This document shows, one piece after another, positions 46,078 to 56,303 of a stretch of 64,000 nt of DNA. The first letter of the stretch is position 1. Every line of letters starts with the position of its first letter. Source of the DNA: Linnemannia elongata (lineage: Eukaryota > Mortierellomycota > Mortierellomycetes > Mortierellales > Mortierellaceae); contig JAXBDG010000006.1 in NCBI GenBank assembly GCA_036320915.1, positions 1,178,001 through 1,242,000 of the forward strand. Reading direction: 5' to 3'. The position numbers and the translations under genes were made by a program. The notes under the pieces were generated by a model that had not been told where the DNA came from, made no database searches, and saw nothing but the letters and a program-made list of their open reading frames with translations.

Positions 46078-49000
46078 TTACTCAACAGGCGTTTCAGTTC
46101 GGACAGGCTCCTCGAATGAGAAGCAGGACGCGTTTGCAAGTACCGCAAGTGACCTGATCTTGGATAGGACTTCAGGCGACTCGAGCACCGAGGCGGGCAG
46201 CGGTGGGTAGGACGTGGGCAAGTGCTAAAAGGTATGAAAAAAGGTAGCAACATGTTAGGAACACAGTTTGACGGACAGCAAGAAAGAATTGCATGTTTTG
46301 AACACCAAAGCGTTACCTTAGGCTCCACAAATGCGATATGTGCGTTGAGGATGGTGTAGCACAACGCGAAGCGGATCATGAACTGGCGCAAGAATTCATC
46401 TTGCAGAAATCGCCGCAAAGGTTTTTCTATGTTACAAACAAAAAAGAAACTAAAGATGAGTGTGCATGTCATTATTTAAAAGAAAAACGCCTACACAAAA
46501 AAGTCCTCTTACCTAAGGGTGCGGCAGCCATAAGTTCAGCGATCTTTCCTTCCGCCTGAGTGATCAAGCCAGTACACTGCTCCCATGTGTCGGGACTGAT
46601 TTGAGCGATCCCGCAAATGAAACTGAAGGCAAGCAGAGGAGCGTGCAAGAACAAGGTAAAGAGTCCTCCGATTTGAGACGTGTCTATTATCAAGAACATT
46701 AATGTCAAGGTTGCTTAGAACAGGCCAAGCTAAACTTGAGTGCAAATTAACCGGCTACATTGCAATGGCAGTCATACCTGGGATGGATTCAGGGTACTCT
46801 GTAGGCGACAAAAGGCTCATGAAAGGGTGGTTAAACACGCGTGGCATATCCTATTAGTAGGATATGAGATGTGATGTTAATATGGTTTGGAACTTATATA
46901 AGACCGCAAAAATTTGAGCAACACGCTCCGTGATATAACTTACAGCGAATGCCACGCTGTTGCTGCTGTCGACAATCAGGAACATGGGTTTCCTTGTGAA
47001 AGGGATGAGATCTCCTGGGTGAAGGCAGTGGCTGATGCTCTGCTGCTCTGCGTCCGAGCCTTCCAAAACCTTGCGAGCGTTGGTCAGAATACCTCCATGA
47101 TATCCTATATGAAATAAGTCACCACGCATGTTGATTAATACCGAGAATATACGCATAGAACAAATAAATTAGAAAAGAAAGCATCGAACTCGACAATGTA
47201 CCTTTGGCGCCTGAAGTATCGGGGCTTGACCGCTTAGAACCATCCGCAGAAAGGTAAATCAACATAGCTGAGTCACCCGAAACCTCCTATAAATGTGATG
47301 TAGACGAGTTAGCATCCCATGGATCAACCAACCTGTCTACGGCAGTTCATCCATTCGAGCAAACAAAGAGAACGCCATGATGTACCTTAAATGCGGTGGC
47401 AAGGTAAACCATGAGCTGACTAAGGGTTGGTCGGTATAGGAGATACTTGTGTGGATTTGACCGTTTTGGCGATTTCTCTGTAGCCCTGCGCTGGTTGCTG
47501 ATAGTCTCCTCTACTGGCTCTTCTTTGATGGTGGCGCTGATACCACTGTCTGCTGCATTCGCTCCACTGACTGCAGCTGCTACTGCACTTGGCACGGCTT
47601 CCTTGGCTGCTCCATCTGCTGTCCCCTTGATCAAAGAAGTCTCGCGCTCTAAGACGTTGTCAATAAATTTACAGTCTACAGATTAGCGTTTGTGTGTCTA
47701 CAAAATGCGAAAACAATGCATGAACGCAATGCTTACCAAGAGATTGGAGAATGCGGTACATGTCGATCGTCAGCTCTGAAAACTTGATCTGGTTGTGAGC
47801 GTTGCCAACAAGAATAGCCTCCTGCAGCTTGAGCTTGGTCGATGTGGGGCCATCCTTGTCCAGGGCAGCAGAGATGACTTTGCTTGTCTGAAGGCGCCTT
47901 GTCAGGGGCAAGTAGTTTCCTGATGAGTTGGTGGGGTGAAGTTTCTTCTCCGCCTAAATACGTGAGTAAATAATATCAGCAACAGTCTAAATTCCATAGA
48001 GCGCGGCTGAACTCATGATCTAAAGGCTAACCTACATTGGTAAAAGTTGAGACTTCCTGAAGTACGAGTTGCCATTCTGCTGCGTCTGGTGGTCGGTAGA
48101 TGTCGATGTATTCCTTGACCAGTGATGCGAGCTCCTCCTTCAGCGTTGTGATGATCTCACGGTTGTTGAGGAGAAGACAGACAACTGTAAAACGGGCGTA
48201 GTAGCGAAGCTTCTTGATCATGAGTGCAGAGCTATTAACACATGCAAAACAATAGGAAAATTGTTAATCATCTGAGGAGGATTACACGAAAGAAGGTCCT
48301 GGATCGCAAGTCATCACCAGCAGAGCCTTACTTTTTCATCTCGGAAATTTCGTGGAAGTAGCGTCTCTCACGGATGGCATCGTAAAAGACATAGGATTCC
48401 TGCAAGTAGTTTGTCTCGCTCGTTCGCAAACTATGGTGGAGAAACAAGGCAATGTGGAGGGTTAATGTCAATGTATGGACCATCCGCTCTGTATCTGGTC
48501 AGGGATCATTGCGATACATCCATGTTGCAGTCTGTCCTGGAAAATCTCTTTAGACTTACTAGTAGTGGTAGTAGAGCTGTCCAATCTTAGAGGCGATTTC
48601 ACCGACCTCCCATCTTTTCAATCCGTAGCTATTCTCCAACACAAACCTAAAGGATTGATACAACAAATAACAACACAGTTTAGCCGCAGATCAAGATTCA
48701 AAACAAAGGGATAGCGGTCGAGGTGGCCAGTTCGCCCTGGCCCTTTTTATCCTCCCCATTCACACTCTGTGAGAATGTGGACCTTACCGGTGCTGCTGCT
48801 GAAATTTCCATAGCTAGATTGAAAGAGGCAAAATACAACGCGGTCAGAGGAGTATGTTAGCGGGTAAACTGTCCCTTTGCATGAATCTTTACTGAAAGAA
48901 CTAGACCAGCGTGCGTGGGGAGCTTTTTTCTTTCTTTTTTTTTTTTTTTTACCTTGGAAAAGATCTCGAACGTCTTTTGAAAGTAAGGCTGCCACTGCTT

Positions 49001-49550
49001 TGCACCAGTTGGAGGCAGTTCCCTATCGATAGATGAAAATAAAAGGAACCATCATCAATTGAAAAATCCCAGAGTGACAACGAAAGCAGAAACTCTTTCC
49101 ACTCTTGATCACTCCCTCAGGGGTATTATTAAGCCCAAGGGTGCTCCTTGGCGTCCGTAAACAAGAATTACCTCAGGCCAGCAAAGAATTGTTGGCTCTT
49201 TTCCAGTAGGTATTGAAACTCCTCAACCTACAATATGCCGACAGTAGTAACAGGGGATGTCGTGAGAATAAGATCCGAGCTCCTCTATGCCTTCTTTTTC
49301 CATGTTTTCAAGTCAAGGTTATTGATAACCAGACACGTACCACCGTCTGGTTTTGACGTGCGATTGCCTCTGCTGTCACGGCATTAGTCGAGACAACATC
49401 CTCCATGGGGACAGCCTCAGCGGCGAGTGCTGGCGCTGTGGCGTTATTAGTCGAAGTGGTCGAGGGGGTAGTTGCAGCAGGAGCAGTTGCACCTGAGGCG
49501 GGTGTTGTTCCTGATGCAGGCTGCTGTGCGGTTGTGGCGGATGGGTCCAT
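46078..49550 (-). CDS. SCAI: SCAI homologue (nuclear regulator, UPF0682/DUF3550 family)
   Basis: Fifteen exons with consistent phase: 49550-49341, 49227-49172, 49022-48953, 48813-48788 (26 nt), 48646-48560, 48430-48332, 48231-48036, 47953-47737, 47675-47386, 47286-47202, 47104-46944, 46850-46778, 46683-46513, 46426-46317, 46224-46078; 665 aa. Family blocks are clear: LWKFQQQHR, YGLKRWEVGEIASKIGQLYY, LRTSETNYLQESYVFYDAI, IKKLRYYARFTVVCLLLN, NPHKYLLYRPTLSQL, HPGDLIPFTRKPMFLIVDS, GGLFTLFLHAPLLAF and the C-terminal FLRQFMIRFALCYTIL. In animals SCAI represses MRTF/SRF transcription and acts with 53BP1 in double-strand-break repair; its fungal role is not known to me. The N-terminus (first exon) is Ala/Thr/Pro-rich and not conserved. 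Confidence 0.9.
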
Positions 49551-50868
49551 GGAGGATGGTGGAGGTCACTTTTGCTGTGAGTAAGGGCGAAAGGAGAGGA
49601 GGCTAACTTCCAGGGCAAGGGGTGATGAGTGATGAAGACTTGTCGAAAGTGAATAAGTGGACAAGGAGGGGTCAGCAGGGAGAGAGGGAAGGAAGGACTG
49701 GATCAGCAGGTAGAGCGAAGAAGAAAAAGGAAAACGTGGTCAGTCAAGTCAAGAAAAGGAATAGAAGTTGCTTAGGGTGGCAAACAGCAACGAGGGGATG
49801 GACAGTCAACCAAATTGACGCAGGGATGTGACTGTGACTGACTCCAGGAAAAAAAGAATGATAGTAGGCGGACGCGTGTGTTTTTGACATTTTTTATTTG
49901 AGGCGAGTAAATGATTCGCCCTGGTCGACTGTCTTAATGACGCGCTTGACCTCGGAATAACGATCCTCGGCCCTGCAAGGGAGGATGCAAAGGATGCTGA
50001 GGAAGCGCTTTCTGTTCGGCTCCTTTGCCTCATTACAGGACCTACTATAATGAAAACACGTTCTGTGGCTGAACAAAAGGCGTGGTTCGTGAATATTTTG
50101 CTTACTAGTGCGTGTTTCGCTACGTCTTGCAAATGACGCGTTTATCAGCTACACGCCGTCGGCAGCGACACCACGTTCGCCCCTGGCGATCCAATTACCC
50201 TCATGACGGGAAATTCGATTGATTCTAATCGAGTCTAGAGTATTGCTATCAACTATCCCTGCTGTCTGCTCGATGGCTGCCATCGAAAAATACTTACCTT
50301 GTTAGTAGTTAGGATGAGCATGCAGTGTCAGGATGAGATCGAATAAGTAATAAACAAAACAACGAACGACGATCGCTCGATTTCCATTCAGCAAACAGTC
50401 CAACCCTCGACTGTCAGCCTGTCGTGTCGTCAGCCGACCGTTGAACAAAGGGAGATAAACGATCACCCTTACATATGCCTTTCCTCTTTCTCTTTTCCCT
50501 CGACCGGGCCAAGGAAGATTTGAAAGTTTCCGGCTAGATCAGAACATCGTCTATTCCTCTCCCTCTCATCTCTTCCATCCCTCTCTCGGGGTCCTTTGTT
50601 GCTACTCGTTAATTGCGCGCCCCGGTCTGACTTTACTATTTTAATGGGCCCTGGTCCCCACAATTTTTTTGTTGTCTTTCATTCATTATCCGAAAATTCC
50701 CTTTTCTGTTACGCTTTTTGCCCCTCTCTTACCCTCTTTTACCCTCTCTCTTAACGAATTTTCCCCTCATCAACACACAAGCAGACCAGTCCTAATACCA
50801 AGTACCAAGACTACAACTCTTACATACCACTCATACCAATATACACTTCTTCCTTCTCAACTTACAAT
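49551..50868. other. Intergenic region with possible small minus-strand coding pieces
   Basis: This holds the SCAI 5' flank, the putative small gene described separately, and a pyrimidine-rich leader (about 50540-50870) before the protease gene. I see nothing else. Confidence 0.4.
49894..50283 (-). CDS. Possible small spliced gene, unidentified
   Basis: On the minus strand an ATG at 50283 opens a 44-codon frame (MAAIEQTAGIVDSN..., with RHEGNWIARGERG) ending at 50149. Further along, after a TTGCAG acceptor at about 49974, a short exon encodes a charged tail (AEDRYSEVKRVI, then DQGESFTRLK) with a stop at 49894. A GTAAGT donor also lies just upstream at about 50298. The pieces have coding-like composition, but I could not join them in one convincing frame. 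I do not recognise the product. It may be one small spliced gene or chance. Confidence 0.25.
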
Positions 50869-53599
50869 ATGAGACTTGTTCCTCTTACCGTCACCCTCTC
50901 ACCCAACCTCGCTCTCGCAGGCCTCCGCTCGCCATGCGTCAAATCCCCTACCCCCGCCTCCCTGTCACGTCCTCGACGCACAGAGACAATCGTCAACTTG
51001 GCCCGTGCGCTCACCATCGTCTTTGCTGTCGGTGGCATCACCATGTTTGTCTTCTGGGCCACCCTTCCCTCACCCGCTTCCAAGGACTCTGTTCAACCCA
51101 GTCGTCCCTTTGCTGCCACTGGTATCCCTACATTCCAATCTGGACATCACAATCGCTTCGAACCTCCACCTCAAATCGCCGCCCCTGTTAAAATCATTGA
51201 GAGCTCGCCTGATCAACAAACCACTAATTTGATAGAGGACCAGCCCATCCCAGATACCGCCGATTCACTCTTGATCACAGACGACATTACACTTCTCGAC
51301 AACCCCAAATGTAACCTCGCCTGCCAGGACCAGAACTTGGTCGATGCTCTCTCTAGGATCGCCATCTCTAAAAGACGCTACTCGACTCGGCCAGAGGATG
51401 TCGACAACTCGGTTCTGACAGAGGATGATGGGTCAATCGACACGGAGGATTCCAAGGTCCGGGAACGTACTGTCGAAATCTTGAAGCGCTCCAATATCTA
51501 CCCTGAGCGTGGTGACATTGACTCGGCTTTGATGGGTAGCAAGAAGGTTCAGAGCAAGGGATCATCCAAGAAGGCCTCTTCATCACACAAGGAAAGGGGT
51601 CTTAAGGAGCGCGCGATAGACTTTTTGAAGAGGTCCAACATATATCCTGAACGTGGTGATGGGAAGTCGACTTTGCTCCACCATGACAAGAAGGTCAGCA
51701 AGACCAGCGGCAAGAAGGCGTCTCAACACAAGCATACTTTTGAGGAGCGGTCCAACATCTACCCTGAGAGCGGCGATGGAGAATCGGTATCCGTCCATCA
51801 TGACAAGAAAACGAGTAAGGCTGGAAAGAAGGCTTCTCACCACGAGCATCCTCTCAGCGAGCGGTCCAACATTTACCCTGAGCGAGGCGACATCGACTCG
51901 ACATTGGTCCATCACGACAAGAAGATCAGCAAGACCAGCAACAAGAAGGCATCACATCACGGAAACTCTTTCCAGGAGCGGTCCAACATCTACCCCGAGC
52001 GCGGTGAGGATGAGGCGACCTTGATTCATCACGACAAGAAGACCAGCAAGACCAACGGTAAGAAGACGTCTCAGCATAAGCACGTCCTGGAGGAACGGTC
52101 CAACATCTACCCTGAGCGCGATGAAGGCGAAACGATGTCAGCTCACCACGACAAGGTGACTAGCAAGGCAGGCAACAAAATGACCTCGGACCACAAGCAC
52201 TCTCTCCATGAGCGATCCAACATTTACCCCGAGCGTGGCGAGGAGGAATTGGACTCGATCGTGATATCGTCTGCCTCTGTCTCTGAGACCAAGAAGCCCA
52301 CTGTTCATTATGGAGGCAAGCATGCCATGCGCCACAAGGAGCAAGGAGTCACCCTTCTCGAGCGCTCCAACATCTACCCAGAGCGCGGTGACGAGAACAT
52401 GGAGGGACTCGAGAACAAGAAGGCCAAGAAGAACGACACCAACCACAAGCACCATAACGAAAAGAAGCACAAGGTCACCAAGGAGAGCGTTGCGGACAAG
52501 AAGGACAGGCACGACGACTTCGAACCTCAGGCTCGTATCCCTCTCAAGTCCATTGGTCAAGTCAGCGGCTACTACGGTCAGGTCCAGATAGGCAACCCTA
52601 AGCAGACCTTTGACGTTGTCTTTGACACCGGTTCGAGTGATCTCTGGATTCCTTCCTCCAAGTGCATCGAGGACGGTTGCATCTCTCACCAACGCTTCGA
52701 CGGTGTCCACTCTGAGACCTACAAGAACACCGAGACGCCCTTTGAGATAGAGTACGGAACCGGTGAAGTCGCCGGTGTGGTCTCAGAGGACATCATCACC
52801 CTTGGCGAACTCTCCAGCAAGAAGCCCATCCGCTTTGCCGAAAGTTTGACATCGAGCTCCCTTTTTGGCCGTGCGGTTTTTGACGGCGTCTTTGGTCTGG
52901 CCTACCAGGAGATGAGCAGCTCTGGCGAGCGACCCCCCTTCCTGGCGATGATGGATCAAAAGACGGTCAGGCATGGCATGTTTGGTTTCTTCATGGGCAA
53001 GGGCGTTGGCGAGCTCTCTATCGGTGGCTACGACAGCGACAAAATCCAAGACGGTAATGACATCTTGTGGTCCAACGTTGTGAAGAAGGGTTATTGGGAG
53101 ATCAAGATGGACAAGGTCAAGACCGGCAAGACCGATTTCCTCAATACCCCAGTCCACGCCCTTGTCGACACAGGCACCACCCAGATCATTATGCCTGTCG
53201 ACCTAGCCCGCCACTTGCATGCTCAGCTCTTGCCCGGAGCTCGTCACATCCACGATGGTATCTACTCGCTCCCCTGCAACGGCAAGAACATGCCCATACT
53301 CCGTGTCCAGGTTGGAGGCAAGATGTTTGAGGTTCCCCCTTCGCTCTACACCTTGCAAGAGATTGCTCCTGGTCGATGCATGAGTGGTTTTGCTGGTGAA
53401 GAAGTCGATGGCACTGCCTGGATCCTTGGCGATGTCTTCTTGAGAAGCATTTATTCGGTAAGTGCACCTCTCTTCACTGTATCACTTTGTTAATCTTTTC
53501 TTGACTCTTGAGCTCATTTTTTAACGTTTTCTTTCTGTCCTTTATGTGCAGATCTTTGACTTTGACAACAACCGCGTCGGCTTTGGAACCCTTGCCTAA
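50869..53599 (+). CDS. Membrane-anchored pepsin-like aspartic protease with a repeat-bearing pro-region
   Basis: Exons 50869-53457 and 53552-53599, intron 53458-53551, phase 0; 878 aa. A hydrophobic segment near residues 47-66 (ALTIVFAVGGITMFVFW) suggests a type II membrane anchor, or an uncleaved signal. Residues about 205-545 hold eight RSNIYPERGD-type repeats joined by Lys/His-rich linkers. The catalytic domain has both active-site motifs: DTGSSDLW at D586 and DTGTTQ at D767, with the flap EYGTGEVAG and a normal C-terminal end (IFDFDNNRVGFG) supplied by exon 2. It should cleave proteins in the secretory path or at the cell surface. The enlarged pro-region of about 570 residues (usually 40-80) is the odd part. 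A pyrimidine-rich leader precedes the start. Confidence 0.9.
51487..52392 (+). repeat. Eight coding repeats RSNIYPERGD in the protease pro-region
   Basis: Copies start at 51487, 51631, 51748, 51862, 51979, 52096, 52213 and 52363. The central six are spaced 114-117 bp (38-39 aa). The core RSNIYPE is invariant; linkers follow the pattern HHDKK.SK...KK...H.H. The first two copies follow LK-R and the others E-R, so only the first two carry a KR-type site. Confidence 0.95.
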
Positions 53600-54755
53600 A
53601 GTCTTATTATTTCCGATTTACCTTCCGAATAAACACCATCTCGAATTCTTTTTCATTTTCTCCATTATCTAACGCGTAGCATTTGTGGCGCTTTTTTTTT
53701 TTTTTTTTGGATGTGTTTTGGGAGATGGAGGGCGATCTTAGTGGATGAAAAACGGATACGGGCTTTTTCGAGGTGATACAGCCGATGGATACTTCTCTAT
53801 CATACACTAGACGGATTAAAGGTTGCCATTTCTAAAGACTTTCGACACTCAGTAATTGCTTCTCGCGGGATGCAGCCATGTTTTTCCTTGAATACCCCAC
53901 TAATATTTATTGTATCCATAACACTTCTTGTTTCCAATCCATCCCATGTCGTTATCAAACAATGCATGCAACAAGAAACAAAATGACCTACATTCCATTG
54001 AGGACTTCTGTGAGATGCAGCAACTTCGGCTTGATCGCGGACAAAATTTTTGGTGCCAACGTCGCTTGTTCGTCGACCGAGTTTCAAACCCTGTTTGTCG
54101 CGTCCTGGTCTTGTCATGAACTCGAGGCGAGGTGCGGGTCTAATATGACACTACCATTTGACTTTCATGGCCATCTAATTCTATTTTTTTTTTGTAGAGG
54201 CGTTGATCACAGTCTGCCTCTCTGCTGCTGAGGAGGTTACAACGTTACAATGAGAATAACGCTGCATACACCAGTAATACTCCAAACATATTAAGTGTAA
54301 GAATGGTTCCTTATTTCTGAATCCATCTAGAGACTTTCAATAAATCTCTTCTACGGATACCGTTCAGCGGTGCGATTTCATATTGGTACAGCCTGGTGGC
54401 GATTCTGCTCTCTTCGTCCTACTCAAGTGTCGCTCCGTGCTGGTTGGGTGTCTAGATTTTTGGTAGAGTGGGGGTGAAGGAGGGTCATGAGGGAATGATA
54501 AATCATGCGTTCAATTAGAGAGCGCTATTCTCTTACAACAATTTAGTGGCAAAAGACTTCCAGGTCAAGAGAAGAAAGAAGAGCCAGACTTTGCCCACCC
54601 TTGCAGCTCCTCTTTTTCTCACACACTTTTCTGGCTCATTCCTCACTCGTCACTTTATTTCTTCAATCTCATTCTCTCTCCCTCTTCTCTAATCACAACT
54701 TTGTTCCCGTCAATAACCAAACTCTTCTTACGATCATCAACTTCAGGAGGCATTA
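53600..54755. other. Intergenic region, no supported gene
   Basis: 3' flank of the protease with a T18 tract near 53700, then AT-rich sequence and a pyrimidine-rich leader before 54756. The short frames at 53878-54231 show no domain. Confidence 0.5.
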
Positions 54756-55739
54756 ATGGAATCCGGCTTAAGTGTCTCTCGTCAAACAACCAGAGGAGAG
54801 GAATCCACCCAAGATAACTCTCACTCAATAGTCCCGAAACCACACAGGGTCAAAAAGTTTTCAAAACAACTAGAACCAGAACGAGCCGAAAGACTGCCTC
54901 CACCTTTACCAGTATCAACCCGCTTATCCATCACATACAACAGGAAATCCCGACGACCCGAACACGGCGGCTTCATCTCAATGATATCAACCATCATCCA
55001 AGGCCGGATACTTGTGTCACCGTGGCCAGACGACCCAGCAGAGGATCCGCCAACAGGAGCAACCAAGAACCGACTCATGCGACTTAACAGGACAGGTATG
55101 AAAGCGCGGAGTTCAGGAAAGGCCCCTACCAAAAGCCGCACATCGTCTGCAGCACCTTCCGGTCGACAACAGTTGGCCAGGACTCGGATACCGGCCTTAA
55201 GCCCCTCTGTTTCTGCCGCTCCTCAGCCTGAGGATACAAAACCATCTCAGCAATCCAGTGCAATCCTGGGGAAAAGACCACAAGGCGACCATCACCGCTC
55301 TTCACCGCGTCCTATGTCGCAAGCAAAAGAAGAGGAAAGGGCTCATGACAGCAGGAAAAGGAAAGGGGCAGTGGCAACACCGACAACAGCATCACCCTTG
55401 ATGACAGCACGGCCGCGGTTACTTGTTTCTCGTAGTACAGAGACCGCTACTCGTGAAGGTAGTGGCGGTGGAAGAGGAGGTGGCGGCGGTGAGGAGCAGG
55501 CTTCGTCTTCTGTCGACTCTGTTGAATCCTTTAATCTGGAAACGTATCGGCCTCCGATGACAAAGGCGCGACGGACAGCAGGACAGATCTTGGAAGATAT
55601 GGTAGCGGATTCTGATTCTGGAGCGGTGTCATCGTCCCTGCCATCTCTTACTTCCAGTGTTGCTCTCGCGGCTGGTATTGAGGATATTGAAGGGTACCTT
55701 GAGGAAGACCTTCGCGGATTCAGCAAACTATCCTATTAG
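54756..55739 (+). CDS. Unrecognised basic, low-complexity protein
   Basis: Single-exon frame of 327 aa. The composition is rich in Ser, Arg, Pro and Thr, with basic clusters (SRKRKGA) and a glycine run near residues 229-240 (GSGGGRGGGGGEE). The C-terminal 80 residues are less repetitive, with ESFNLETYRPPMTKARRT and an acidic end. It might be a nuclear protein, but I recognise no domain. It is kept as a gene because the frame is long, starts at an ATG after a pyrimidine-rich leader of the type seen before other genes here, and has no competing frame. A function cannot be given. Confidence 0.5.
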   Translation: MESGLSVSRQTTRGEESTQDNSHSIVPKPHRVKKFSKQLEPERAERLPPPLPVSTRLSITYNRKSRRPEHGGFISMISTIIQGRILVSPWPDDPAEDPPTGATKNRLMRLNRTGMKARSSGKAPTKSRTSSAAPSGRQQLARTRIPALSPSVSAAPQPEDTKPSQQSSAILGKRPQGDHHRSSPRPMSQAKEEERAHDSRKRKGAVATPTTASPLMTARPRLLVSRSTETATREGSGGGRGGGGGEEQASSSVDSVESFNLETYRPPMTKARRTAGQILEDMVADSDSGAVSSSLPSLTSSVALAAGIEDIEGYLEEDLRGFSKLSY

Positions 55740-56303
55740 CACGCTTATAACATGACTATGCCATAGTGTGCATGAACTGTTCTTCAAGCACACATTTGCT
55801 TATTTTTTTTGTGTTTACGTGTACTCTTTTTCTGCAAATGTGAATGTACTATGGTGTTGTGGACCCGGACCAGAAGCCCCAGATCTGTTGTTCTCTGGAT
55901 ACTAATTTCTGTGTTTGTTTGTTTACGCACGATGTGTCAGTGTGTGACCAAGAAAAGGGGGAGAGGGGCATTCAGGGCGTGTAAAGTATGACTTATGCTA
56001 TGCGGCAATGCATGTCATGCCTTGGGCACACATTCGCAAACATAAGCAACCTTGTTTTCTTTACTTTTCTTTTCTTTTGGCCTTTCTTTTTTATTCTTTC
56101 TTTCTTTCTTTCCTACCTCTTCCTCTCCTCTCCTTCTTCTCTTCTCTCGTTCTTCTCTTCTCTCCTTCTCTTTTCGTTTTTATCGCCTTTACTCCTCTCT
56201 CGCTACTTCCTACTTCCTACTTCCTCTCCTCCTGTCTCATAGCCAACACCCCTCCCCTTCTTTATTCTCATTCAAAAACCCATTCACAAACACATTACAC
56301 CCC
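55740..56303. other. Intergenic region with a pyrimidine-rich promoter/leader
   Basis: A long C/T-rich stretch at 56055-56240 precedes the oxysterol-binding protein gene. Long frames read through it are low-complexity artefacts. I see no gene. Confidence 0.5.
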
